A DNA stretch of 64,000 bases, from contig QALA01000027.1 of the NCBI GenBank assembly GCA_003343565.1, positions 42,578 to 106,577 of the forward strand. Direction: 5' to 3'. The position numbers were made by a program, and so were the translations under genes. A model generated the notes under the pieces. The model worked only from the letters and a program-made list of their open reading frames with translations. It was not told the origin of the DNA and made no database searches. The number at the start of each line of letters is the position of its first letter. The stretch's first letter is position 1. The DNA comes from Verrucomicrobiota bacterium (GTDB lineage: Bacteria; Verrucomicrobiota; Verrucomicrobiia; Opitutales; Intestinicryptomonadaceae). Of this stretch, positions 52,431 through 61,579 are shown one piece after another.

Positions 52431-55163
52431 TCACTTCTTCTGCCCCGAAGCTCTCCTAATGCGCGTGGAAGGCGCGGCCTTTTCAACGCCCTCCCCGGAT
52501 TCCCCGCCGCTCAAAACGGACGAAGTCGACGATGCCCGCACAGAGGAAACTTCAGACGCCCGTTCAGGCGGCCGCGCGGAATCTGCGACCTGCGAAATTT
52601 CCGACGCCGAAACCGACGCCGCGCCCTCCGCGGGCGCGTTCCCGGTTTCGTAAGAAGGCTGCGGCCTCTCGGAAGCCGCCCCGCGCGACGCCTGCGACCC
52701 CGAAACCTGCGACCCCGAATCGGCTCCCGCGTCCCGCGCGGATTTCGCGCCGGAATCAGGCTCCGTTCCCGCGGCCGTCACCCGCCCCGCCCCGACGCCC
52801 GAATCGGACTTCGGCTTTTCCGGGACAATCGCGGATTCGTCTTCCTCGGAAAACGCGTCGGAATTCAAGCCGTCGTTTTGTTCGTACTTGCGCTTTTGTA
52901 TGCGCTCAATCAGGCTCTCGTCAACGGAGTTTCTTATCGGCTCTTTTTCAAATCTGCCGGTCTTGAAATAGTTGCGCACGTTTTTGCCCACGACGGTGGA
53001 ATCGAGAGTCTTGTCCGTCATGAGGCTCGAATGGGCCTCGCTCTTTACGAGAGTGGGGCGAATGAAAATTATCAGTTCCGTCCTCTCTTCGACGGTCTTG
53101 TCGGGCTTAAACAGCTCCCCGACTCCCGGAATGTCGCCCAACAGCCACACGGAGCCGTCGGTCTTGTTTTTGCTGGTCTGCTGGAGCCCCGCAAGAACGA
53201 TCGTCTCGCCGGCCTTCGCGCTGACAAAGCTCTCCGCCTCCCGCTTGCCGATGATGGGCTGGGTGCTCGTGTCTATGGTCGTGTAGTCGATGACGGTCGT
53301 GACGGTCTGCGTGATTTCCATCTGGACGACTCCGTTGTCGCCTATCAGCGGGGTAACCTCCAAAATTATGCCTATGTCTTTCCAAGTGACGTTGCTGGTC
53401 GAATACGGCGTAGATCCGGTATAGGTGGAGGTTATGCTCTGCAAAATCGGATAGCTCTTTGAAACGTTGACGGTGGCGTCCTTGTTATGCGTCGTGACAA
53501 TGGACGGCGAGGACAGTATCTTCACGCTGGAATTTTGGCGCGCCACGTTGAAGACAGCCTCAAAGCCCTGCTCGCTCGCCGACACGGTAAACGCCCCCGC
53601 GGTGCTGGAATCGTCCGGCGACCACGTGGCCGTATTGCCACTCCAGCCCTTTGAAAGGGTCGTGGTCCCCGCGAGCTGGTAGTTCAGCCCGAACGTGGAC
53701 AACCCCGACACCTGCCTGTCCGAAAGCGTGACCTCGGTTATTATCACGTCGATTTTTACCTGGTTTAGCACTATGTCCACTTCGGATATTATTTTCTCTA
53801 TCTGGGCCAAGTCTCCCGGCGTGCCGTAGCAGACTATCGAGTTGCTCCTGTCGTCGGCAACGATCGTGATATATTCGCTGAATTGCAGCGGGGCGTTGGC
53901 GAAATCGGCCAGTATGTTCATGGGCATCTGCGCGGCCGCCGCGCCGCCGCGCGCGGCGTTGGAGCGGTTTATGGCGTTGGCGATTCTGTTGTTTATGTTC
54001 ATCTGGTTTGCCTGCGCGGACCTCTGCTGGTTAGCCTGGCGCACGGCATTCTGCTGCCCCTTGACAATCTGGTTCAAAACCGTGGCGACGTTTTTCGACT
54101 CTCCGTGCTTTATGTAAAAAACCTTGCTGCGCGTAATCGGCTGCGAGTCTATGTCGAGCTTTTCGACAATATTTCTTATAATCTCCGAAGTCCCGCGCGG
54201 AGACACCACTATCAGCTGGTTCGTGCGCTCGTCGGAATCTATGGACGACCTTCCAAAATACTTCTTCAACAAGTCCCCCTGCATGGTCATCAGCCTCCGC
54301 TTCATGTCCTCCGACGACATGTTCTTCAGGGTGATAAAAGTGATGTCCTCGTTAACTTCGGTCGGCTTGTCCAGATTCTCCAAGAGCATTTCGACCCGCT
54401 GAATGTTCGAGAGCGTGTCCGTCAGAAAAAACGAATTGTTGCGGCTGAACACCGTGAGCGTCGCAACCCCGTTGGGGCTTATGAAAGTGTTTATTACGTC
54501 CTTGAGCGCGTCCACGTCCAGATACTTGAGCGAAAACATCTTTGAATAGAAATTTTGCGACGGCGGCAGGTCCGCCGCGCGGCCGGAAATAAATTCCGGA
54601 GACTGCGCGTTCATGGAGACGGCCGGAGTCGCCCTGAAAAACTTGGAATCAATCTCGTTAATCGCGACTCCGTTGACGGCCAACAGCGACTTCAACGCCG
54701 CCAGCGCCTCGTCGCGCGGCATCTTTGGGGCGTTGAAATTGATTTTTACGTCGGGCACTTGGGCGGAAATTATCGCAGACTTTCCGGAGAGGGCCTCGTA
54801 AATTTTCAGCACCTGCAACGGAGACTCGTCAACTATGTAAAACGGGCCCTGCAAATCGGGATCCTGCGGATTCGGTCGGGCGGCGGCCCCGCCTGCGGGC
54901 TTCGGGCCGGCGGGCGGCTTTGCGGCGGGCGACGCAACGGGCGAACCGTCAGAAGAACCGGCAGACTGCGCGGCGGAAGAAGCCGCAAATTTTGCTGCGG
55001 GCGGCTCTGCGGAAGCCCTCGTTTCGGAAGGCGAACGCGAAGCCGAAGGCGCGGCCGCGCCGCCTGAAGGCGTTTGGGCGCAGACCGCAGCAAAAGAAAA
55101 AAACAGCGCCGCGGCGCACGCGCACGTTCCCGCGCCGAATCTGAAACCTGAAAAAATTGCCAT
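52431..55163 (-). CDS. gspD: Type II secretion-type secretin
   Basis: This 910-residue outer-membrane secretin forms the export channel. After a signal peptide (to about residue 28) comes a Ser/Ala/Pro-rich linker (28-95). Ring-building N domains follow (PLQVLKIYEALSGKSAIISA, then the N1/N2-type repeats with FITLKNMSSEDMKRRLM and IVVSPRGTSEIIRN). The secretin domain includes VDVIITEVTLSDRQVSG, VTPLIGDNGVVQMEITQTV and RTELIIFIRPTLV. A long Ser/Glu-rich disordered tail ends it. The start MAIFSGFRF at 55163 is chosen because upstream codons lack a signal sequence. It heads the D-unknown-E-F operon; no pseudopilin gene is in view. Confidence 0.94.
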   Translation of the reverse strand: MAIFSGFRFGAGTCACAAALFFSFAAVCAQTPSGGAAAPSASRSPSETRASAEPPAAKFAASSAAQSAGSSDGSPVASPAAKPPAGPKPAGGAAARPNPQDPDLQGPFYIVDESPLQVLKIYEALSGKSAIISAQVPDVKINFNAPKMPRDEALAALKSLLAVNGVAINEIDSKFFRATPAVSMNAQSPEFISGRAADLPPSQNFYSKMFSLKYLDVDALKDVINTFISPNGVATLTVFSRNNSFFLTDTLSNIQRVEMLLENLDKPTEVNEDITFITLKNMSSEDMKRRLMTMQGDLLKKYFGRSSIDSDERTNQLIVVSPRGTSEIIRNIVEKLDIDSQPITRSKVFYIKHGESKNVATVLNQIVKGQQNAVRQANQQRSAQANQMNINNRIANAINRSNAARGGAAAAQMPMNILADFANAPLQFSEYITIVADDRSNSIVCYGTPGDLAQIEKIISEVDIVLNQVKIDVIITEVTLSDRQVSGLSTFGLNYQLAGTTTLSKGWSGNTATWSPDDSSTAGAFTVSASEQGFEAVFNVARQNSSVKILSSPSIVTTHNKDATVNVSKSYPILQSITSTYTGSTPYSTSNVTWKDIGIILEVTPLIGDNGVVQMEITQTVTTVIDYTTIDTSTQPIIGKREAESFVSAKAGETIVLAGLQQTSKNKTDGSVWLLGDIPGVGELFKPDKTVEERTELIIFIRPTLVKSEAHSSLMTDKTLDSTVVGKNVRNYFKTGRFEKEPIRNSVDESLIERIQKRKYEQNDGLNSDAFSEEDESAIVPEKPKSDSGVGAGRVTAAGTEPDSGAKSARDAGADSGSQVSGSQASRGAASERPQPSYETGNAPAEGAASVSASEISQVADSARPPERASEVSSVRASSTSSVLSGGESGEGVEKAAPSTRIRRASGQKK

Positions 55164-55377
55164 TATCCGTTTGTTTTGATTCTTTTCCCCTGACTGCCGG
55201 GAATTTGCCCCGCAGCCGTCAGATGAACATTTGCCGCGCGCAAAACAACGAACAACAAATCCATCCCATCGATATAACAACGCAAAGCTAAACCAAAAGT
55301 TTCCGTTTTGCAAAACTAATTTGCAAAAAGTAAAAAAATATGTTGCTTTCAAAAAAATAAAAGTTAGAGTGTCTCTT

Positions 55378-55632
55378 ATGAAATTTCGCAATTTACTCCT
55401 AATTACGGTCGCCGCAATAGCGGCGGCGCTCTCCGGTTGCAACACTGCGGACGAAACTACCGCCCACCGCAAGACGACGTGCTTCGGGCTCTACACTTAC
55501 GAGCCGGCCTGCTACAAGCCCTCGACCCCCACTTCCATGGTTATCACCACGGACGAGGCCTGCGGCATGGAACTTCCCTCCGGAGACAGGACGACCTTCT
55601 TCTGGGGCGGCATATCCGTGCAGGATTATTAA
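55378..55632 (+). CDS. Small predicted lipoprotein
   Basis: This 84-residue protein has a lipoprotein signal peptide, MKFRNLLLITVAAIAAALSG followed by Cys21 in an LSGC lipobox, so it is probably acylated and membrane-anchored. The short mature part has three further Cys and ends GGISVQDY. It is divergent from gspD across about 214 AT-rich bases and followed by a strong terminator, so it is monocistronic. I recognise no family; a small abundant envelope lipoprotein is plausible. A longer frame from 55231 lacks support. Confidence 0.75.
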   Translation: MKFRNLLLITVAAIAAALSGCNTADETTAHRKTTCFGLYTYEPACYKPSTPTSMVITTDEACGMELPSGDRTTFFWGGISVQDY

Positions 55633-55674
55633 ACGTCAACGCCGCAGTCCGCCGAGCCGGCGGGATCAATTTTT

Positions 55675-55713
55675 GCGCCTTTTGAAATTTTCCTTTCCAA
55701 AGGCGCTTTTTTT
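55675..55713 (+). terminator. Rho-independent terminator after the lipoprotein gene
   Basis: An 8-bp stem, GCGCCTTT / AAAGGCGC (55675-55682 and 55699-55706), with a 16-base AT-rich loop, is followed by seven T at 55707-55713. It stands 43 bases after the lipoprotein stop. Confidence 0.85.
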
Positions 55714-55771
55714 GTCGGGAAGGACGCGCGGCAAGACGCGGCGGGCGGCGGATTTTAGACAGCCGTAAAAA

Positions 55772-56602
55772 ATGGCGGACGAAAAACTCAATATATATTG
55801 CATAGACATCGGGAACACGCGCACGCACTGCGCTCTCGTGTCGGCTCCGGCCGCGAAATCGCAGCGCAGGCTCTCGGAAAGCGACTTCAAGCTCTCGAAC
55901 TGCGCGGACTTCGACAGCGCGGGGTTCGCAAAAATATTCTCCTCGGCTTCCCCCGCGCTCGAAAGCGGGGCGGACGCGATAGCGTGGTGCTCCGTGGTGC
56001 CCGAATACGCGGCGGAATTGTCGGACAGTTTGCGCGCGCGCGCAATCGCGTCGATGCAGCTGACGTGGGAAAACTCCCCGCTCAAGTTGGACATGAAGGC
56101 GCCGGCGCAGGTCGGGCAGGACAGGATAGCGGCCGCATTGGGCGCCGGTCTGATTTTCGACCCTCCGTACATAACCGTCGACATGGGCACCGCCGTGACG
56201 ATAGATCTCGTCGACGCCTCCGGCGCGTATGCGGGGGGCGCAATCGCTCCCGGAATGCACGCGTTTGCGCAATACCTCAGCGAGCGCGCAGCACAGCTTC
56301 CCAAGATAAATCCGGCCATGGCGGACTACTCGCTCAACATCGGCAAAGACACCGTGGAAGCCATGTACGTGGGCTGCGCAAAGGGATTTTGCAGGCTCGC
56401 CGACGGAATAATAAGCGACATCGAGGGGGAATTTTTCGGCGGCAAATCCGCGGCGGGCAAGACCGTATTTACAGGCGGGAGCGTCGGCCTGCTGCCCAAA
56501 AAATGGCTTGCAGGCAGAAGAATAGAACTTAACCTCACGCAATTAGGTTTGGCTTATGCCTATATTTTAAACATATCAAAAACGAAATACGACAAACGAT
56601 GA
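55772..56602 (+). CDS. coaX: Type III pantothenate kinase
   Basis: This 276-residue ASKHA-fold kinase phosphorylates pantothenate in coenzyme A synthesis. The phosphate motif YCIDIGNTRTHCAL is at residues 9-22. GQDRIAAALGAG near 114-125, VDMGTAVTIDLVD near 135 and GGAIAPGMHAF near 154 are the CoaX signatures. It ends with a 4-base ATGA overlap with the next gene, so the two are translated together. Type III kinases are usual in Verrucomicrobiota and many other bacteria lacking CoaA. Confidence 0.94.
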   Translation: MADEKLNIYCIDIGNTRTHCALVSAPAAKSQRRLSESDFKLSNCADFDSAGFAKIFSSASPALESGADAIAWCSVVPEYAAELSDSLRARAIASMQLTWENSPLKLDMKAPAQVGQDRIAAALGAGLIFDPPYITVDMGTAVTIDLVDASGAYAGGAIAPGMHAFAQYLSERAAQLPKINPAMADYSLNIGKDTVEAMYVGCAKGFCRLADGIISDIEGEFFGGKSAAGKTVFTGGSVGLLPKKWLAGRRIELNLTQLGLAYAYILNISKTKYDKR

Positions 56603-57957
56603 AAAAATTAACATTGCTAATACTGGCGTGCGCATCGGCCCTCAGCCTGTTCGGGCAGGACTCCACGCCGGAAATGCTGAAGAAAAAACAGTTTTTCGAC
56701 AAGCCCGACCTCTTTGAAGCGCAATCCATTTTCGCCGACCGCAAGGCAAACGAGGAATTGGTGAAGGAATACGAAAAGTCGCCCAAGTCTTACGCCGCAA
56801 ACCAGCTGTTTCCGATAGCGGTCTGCTACACCACGCTCGGAGATCTCGACTCCGCCGAAAAGCTGTTGAAGGAGTACATAAAGGCGGAGCCCAAGAGCAT
56901 TCGCGCGCTGAGAATGCTGGGCGGAATATACTTCGCCTCCAGAAAGGCGGACGACGCAAAAGGCAACGAGCAAAAGGTTGCAAACGCGATCGAATGCTAC
57001 AAAAAAATGCTCGAACTCGGCGACAAGGCCGCGGCCAACCAGCTGGCCAGCGTCTATATAATGCAGCAGACGCCGGACAAAATTTCGGAAGTGCTCCCGC
57101 AACTGAAGGAGCTCGCCAAGACGAATATGGAATCGCTGGTGCTCGGCTTCATATACGCCCTGCGCGACGGCAAGAGCGACGACGCGCTCATCAAGGAACT
57201 CCTCTCCGGCGTGGACGCGAGAAAAATCCTCACGACCGCGAGCAGGGAGAGCCTCCAGACTGTTTTGCGCCTGTACATAGCCAAACGCGACATCTGGCCG
57301 GACAACGCGCTCGTGCTTCCGGGCCGCGCGGCGGCTTTCGCGGAGGCGTGGCCGCTGGCGCTCGACATCTACAAAAAGGCGCTCAAAAGCGACCCGAAAA
57401 ACACCCTCGCAATGCGCGGGTTGAGCCTCGTGTACTACCGCACGGGCGACATTCAGGCCGCGGTCGACTACATCAAACAGGCCATCGCCGCCGGAGACAA
57501 GGCCGCCGCAAGCGACGGCGTGGAAATATTCCTGCTGACGGGCGACAAGTCCATATGGGAGACGTTCAAAGACACCTTCAAGGAAATTCCCGTATCAATG
57601 GTCGTCCGCGTGGGAATGATACAATACGCCGAGGCGCGCGATTCGGCCGATGTGTTCTTTGCCGCATGCGAGGGCGAGGGAAGCCAGGCCATATTCGACG
57701 AACGCCGCCTGGACAAGCTCGTCTTTGACGGCCTGGAAAAATTTAAATCCGACGCGCGCGCAAAAGCGGTGAGGGAACGATGGACAAAGGCCGGAGGGTC
57801 GAAGGAATCCGTCGCAAAAATCGAGGCGCAAATTGCGGCGGCGAAAAACCAAAATGCGGAGCCCGCAAAGCCGGCCGCAACGCAGAATGCAACGCCGGAC
57901 CCAAAGCCCGCGCAGGACGATATCGGCGCGTCGCTCGACAAAGCCCTGAAAAAATAA
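56599..57957 (+). CDS. Secreted TPR-repeat protein
   Basis: This 452-residue protein has a signal peptide (MKKLTLLILACASALSLFGQ) and several tetratricopeptide-like helical pairs, for example FPIAVCYTTLGDLDSAEKLL, LALDIYKKALKSDPKNTLAM and LVYYRTGDIQAAVDYIKQAI. The last 60 residues are Ala/Lys/Pro/Gln-rich and probably disordered. TPR proteins serve as scaffolds for envelope complexes; no specific role can be named. It overlaps coaX by four bases, and a strong bidirectional terminator follows. Confidence 0.8.
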   Translation: MKKLTLLILACASALSLFGQDSTPEMLKKKQFFDKPDLFEAQSIFADRKANEELVKEYEKSPKSYAANQLFPIAVCYTTLGDLDSAEKLLKEYIKAEPKSIRALRMLGGIYFASRKADDAKGNEQKVANAIECYKKMLELGDKAAANQLASVYIMQQTPDKISEVLPQLKELAKTNMESLVLGFIYALRDGKSDDALIKELLSGVDARKILTTASRESLQTVLRLYIAKRDIWPDNALVLPGRAAAFAEAWPLALDIYKKALKSDPKNTLAMRGLSLVYYRTGDIQAAVDYIKQAIAAGDKAAASDGVEIFLLTGDKSIWETFKDTFKEIPVSMVVRVGMIQYAEARDSADVFFAACEGEGSQAIFDERRLDKLVFDGLEKFKSDARAKAVRERWTKAGGSKESVAKIEAQIAAAKNQNAEPAKPAATQNATPDPKPAQDDIGASLDKALKK

Positions 57958-58089
57958 CGGCTCCCGTTTTCAACCCGCGCAGGACATTGCGCGTTCCCAA
58001 AAGTCAGCGTTTCGCGGCGCGGCGCACTGCCGCGCTTTGACGTTTCGATATTCGCCGTTGCGGCTCGTCCTGCAACGGCGGGAAAACAA

Positions 58090-58133
58090 GAAAAAAACGG
58101 CGCGCGGCAATAGACTTGCGCGCCGTTTTTTTT
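58090..58133. terminator. Bidirectional rho-independent terminator
   Basis: A 10-bp stem, AACGGCGCGC / GCGCGCCGTT (58096-58105 and 58118-58127), with a 12-base loop, is flanked by A on the left and T on the right. It can end transcription of both the TPR gene and the convergent fucosyltransferase gene. Confidence 0.9.
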
Positions 58134-58192
58134 GTTTCATTGCCGTTTTTTGCCGCGCCGTTGCTTGGAGCGCGCCTTTGCCGGCGGGCGCG

Positions 58193-59074
58193 CTAATCGC
58201 GCGTGTCAACCTTTGTCCAACTCTCCGGAACGACGTCCCGATAATCTATTCCCGCAAGCGGCGTAAACCACTGCTGCGGCGCTATCACGAGTTTTTCGGA
58301 ATTGGGATTCAGCCATGCGGCCCACCAGCTAAACGTGCTGTTCGGTATGATGTTGTGGCGGCAACGCGACATGAGAAACATCTCATGGACGTCTCCGGAG
58401 GCCTCGACAGGAACAAAGTCGCGCATAAACTCGTACATTTTTAAAGTCAGGGCAATGTCGTCGGAAAAGAGGTAGAATCTGGGGTTGCCGAGCCTGCGGC
58501 GCGCCTGCTCTATCGCCCTCTCGTAATAGGAGCGCGTACACACGTGAAGTATTCTTCTGGTGCGCCGCCTGCGCAAATAGTCTCCGCAGCGCACATGCAC
58601 GGAGACGGACTCTCCGGAAATAATTTCTGAAAAGAGCGAATGCGCCGAAAACTCTGCCGCGCGCGCAAATTCAAACTCTTTGCGAATGCGCCCGGAAATT
58701 CCGGAGAAATATTTTTCGCTCTGAAAAAGCCCCTCAAAATAGCACGGCGGCCGCCTGTCGAAAACGGACGGGTCAAACAAAAAAGATTCGACCTTGCAAT
58801 GCGTGGGGCTGAGCGAATACGGCAACCCTACAATTTTTTTAAGCTCCCCCTTGAGCTTCAAAAACGGCGTGCGCAAACGCCGCCTATCGGATTCGTCCGA
58901 AAACTTCAGCGCGCAGTTGAACGCCCCCAGCCCGAATTTTCTCGAAGCGGTTCTGTAATCCAATATGTCCAAGGCGACGTCGGTTTCGAGTTTGGCGGAG
59001 AGGGCGCGCGAAAAGGCGTATTGGAACATCTGGTTCCCCAATCCCCCCTGGAGTTTTACTACGACGTCTTGCAT
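58193..59074 (-). CDS. Alpha-1,2-fucosyltransferase (GT11)
   Basis: This 293-residue enzyme transfers fucose or a related 6-deoxysugar from the GDP-sugar in alpha-1,2 linkage. GT11 motifs are GGLGNQMFQYAFSRAL at residues 10-25, the donor-binding VSVHVRCGDYL near 155-165 (family HxRRGDY, here HVRCGDY), and IPNSTFSWWAAWL near 243-255. Length is normal. Use of a GDP-6-deoxyhexose fits the gmd gene at the other end of the window. It stands alone, convergent with the TPR gene across a terminator. Glycans with alpha-1,2-fucose often mimic host antigens. Confidence 0.93.
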   Translation of the reverse strand: MQDVVVKLQGGLGNQMFQYAFSRALSAKLETDVALDILDYRTASRKFGLGAFNCALKFSDESDRRRLRTPFLKLKGELKKIVGLPYSLSPTHCKVESFLFDPSVFDRRPPCYFEGLFQSEKYFSGISGRIRKEFEFARAAEFSAHSLFSEIISGESVSVHVRCGDYLRRRRTRRILHVCTRSYYERAIEQARRRLGNPRFYLFSDDIALTLKMYEFMRDFVPVEASGDVHEMFLMSRCRHNIIPNSTFSWWAAWLNPNSEKLVIAPQQWFTPLAGIDYRDVVPESWTKVDTRD

Positions 59075-59874
59075 ATTATTTCAAAAGAATCCGATTCGCG
59101 CGGATTTTCAACAAAGAAATTTCCCCCGCGTTTCCAAACGGCGCCTGCGCGCCGTTTGGAAACGCGACACACAAGCAGTTTCTTCGTCGCAACAACCTTT
59201 GCGCGTCGCGCTCTTTCATTTATACCGCGCGTCCATTCGGCCGACGCTCGGCGGGATTTACGCCCCCCTTCGCTGACCTTCCGCTTTGACCGTCACTTAA
59301 CGGCGTACACAATTAAATCGACGCCCGCCGCCGCATCGGAGCGCGCCTTTGCCATGTCGAATTTCCGAACCGGCCGGCCGCAAAACAAACCGCGCCCAAT
59401 TTATCCTTCCGCAAACTTTCCGCTCCTCAAATACCGCAGAATAAAAATGCGCATTACAACCGCCAAGTTTTAGAACGCAACGCGGAATACGCCCGACTCA
59501 AATTTGCGGTTCGACTGCGCTCCGATTCGCGGGAGTTTACCGCAAATTTTTGCCGCCCCAACCCGCCCGTCAACATTTCAGACGCCCGTGCGTTAAAACG
59601 CCCCGCCGCCGCAATCGCGCATTCGCAAACGCCGCAGAAAAGAAAGCGCGCACAACCCGTTCGCCCGCCATATTTTCCAAGCCGCCAAAATTTTTCCGGC
59701 GCGACGCATTCCATTCCCGACACAACGCGTTCTTTTTCCTACGCAACGCATTCGGCAAAGCGCGCACGAAAACGCGGGTGCGGAATCCGCCGCGCGCAAG
59801 TGTGTTGACTTAAAGTTCAAAGTATTCACAATCCGCATTCCAAAAGATTTCGGAACGCAGAAAAAATTTTTCGC
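59075..59874. other. Intergenic gap, nothing recognised
   Basis: About 800 bases between the divergent fucosyltransferase and GT8 genes. Long frames here are antisense or Arg/Lys-rich and lack ribosome-binding sites. No RNA gene, repeat or clear promoter is recognised. Confidence 0.45.
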
Positions 59875-60816
59875 ATGCAAAATATAAATCTGTTCATGTC
59901 CTGCAACGACGCATACGCGCCGCACCTGTGCGCCGCGCTAACCTCCGCGCTCGACAATTCAAATTCCGAATTTCGCATTTCAATACTCAACCAAAACCTC
60001 TCCGAACGCTCCAAGCAAAACATAGCCAAATGTGCGGGGAGCGCGGCCGTGGATTTTGTAAGCGTTGACGTCGCGCGCTTTAAGGGTTTCGACATGAAGC
60101 TTGAGCATCTGTCCATAGAGGCGTGTTTTCGCTATCTGATTGCGGAAATCGCCGAGGACATGGACAAAGCCGTATACTTGGACTGCGACGTAATCGTTCT
60201 CGGCGACTTGGCAAAACTTTCGGCCGAGGATATCGACGGGGCATACGCGGCGGCGGTGGAGGACTATGTGAGAAAGTCGCATGTGAGGGCTTTGGGGTTA
60301 AAAAGCTATTTTAATTCCGGCGTATTGCTTCTGAACTTAAAAAAAATGCGCGCCGACAACATGGCCAAAAAATTGTTCGAGGAAACCCGGAGGCTCGCAG
60401 ACAGGGCAAAGTATCTCGATCAAGACGTTCTGAACGCGGCTTTCGGCGGCGCGGTAAAATTTCTGCCGCCGAAATGGAATGCCAGCGCCCCGCTCTTTAG
60501 AAAGAAAGTCGATTCGATGTTTGCGCAAAGGGACTTGGACGAGGCCCTCTATTCCCCGTGCGCCGTACACTTCACGGGCCCCGACAAGCCGTGGAAAATT
60601 CCATGCGGAGCGACTGCGCACCCGTACGCCCCGGCATATTTGCACCACTTGTCGCGCACCCCGTATGCGGCGTGCGTCGAAAAATTCAAGACTGCCTTCA
60701 ATCCCCGCGGGAACTTCGCCCAATACTGGGCGCGCCACCCCGGATTTTTCCTCCGCCCGCGCTACTGGCAAATGCGAAAAATATACGAAAAAAATCTCGC
60801 AAAATTTCCCTATTGA
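59875..60816 (+). CDS. Glycosyltransferase family 8
   Basis: This 313-residue GT-A enzyme is of the LPS galactosyl/glucosyl-transferase type. The metal and nucleotide DxD motif is Asp103-Cys-Asp105 in YLDCDVIVLGDL. Downstream are FNSGVLLLNLKKMR near 143-156, YLDQDVLNAAFGG near 179-191 and HFTGPDKPW near 226-234, all GT8 signatures. The C-terminal 60 residues are basic and aromatic, consistent with membrane association. It is monocistronic and isolated from the main polysaccharide locus; it probably acts in lipopolysaccharide core or O-chain assembly. Confidence 0.92.
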   Translation: MQNINLFMSCNDAYAPHLCAALTSALDNSNSEFRISILNQNLSERSKQNIAKCAGSAAVDFVSVDVARFKGFDMKLEHLSIEACFRYLIAEIAEDMDKAVYLDCDVIVLGDLAKLSAEDIDGAYAAAVEDYVRKSHVRALGLKSYFNSGVLLLNLKKMRADNMAKKLFEETRRLADRAKYLDQDVLNAAFGGAVKFLPPKWNASAPLFRKKVDSMFAQRDLDEALYSPCAVHFTGPDKPWKIPCGATAHPYAPAYLHHLSRTPYAACVEKFKTAFNPRGNFAQYWARHPGFFLRPRYWQMRKIYEKNLAKFPY

Positions 60817-61579
60817 ACTCCCGCATTGCGTGCCTACGTCCCCCAAGAAAATTGATGCGCGCGCGAATTGAAGATTTGCCGCATCGCATTGCGGCGCAAA
60901 AAAAATCGCCGGCTTCACATTTCACGCCCCCCGACGCAAACGCGACCGGGAAAGAAAAACAAACGGCGTTTTATATTTCTCACGCTCCCGCAACACCAGT
61001 TTTTGTATGCCAATCTTGCAACTGCCGCAAAAACGCTCTGCGCAAATGCGGCACATAAAAATCTGTGCCGCAAAAATCGTATTTGCCGGCGATTCCGCGC
61101 AGGACGAAAAATTTTTACCCAACGCTTCGCACGACGGACCCGAATATTTTTTCGCGCTCCGACTTGCCCGCCCGATTCGCGAAATTTCGCATTCGCAAAA
61201 CTTCCCACAAGATTTTTAAACGCGGCTTGCCCCTCTACTTAGCACTCTAAAAAAAGACGCCTCTTTGCGTTCGCACCCCCCGCGCGTAAAAGTGCGAATT
61301 TCGTCCCGCACAAACTGCGCGCACTAAAAATTCCGTTTCAAATCCGCGCGCGATGCGAAACAAATTTTATGCCGCGCGCCCGACGCATCGCGCCGCTTGC
61401 AAATTGAGCGCGCTTATTCGCTCCGTCGTTCCCCAAAAAATTCCTCCCATCAAATCCGCGCGCCCAGCGCAATGCGCTGGCAACCGGCCCCGCAAACATT
61501 TCGCCCGACATTTCGGCCGTCCGTGCAAATCCCAGCGACAAACGAAAAATCTCGCGCACGGCGAAAAAAGACCGAAGTG
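60817..61579. other. Gap between convergent genes
   Basis: About 760 bases without a convincing gene. Translated frames are Arg/Lys/Phe-rich with no domain pattern. I see no terminator hairpin with a T-run, no repeats and no RNA gene. Confidence 0.45.
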
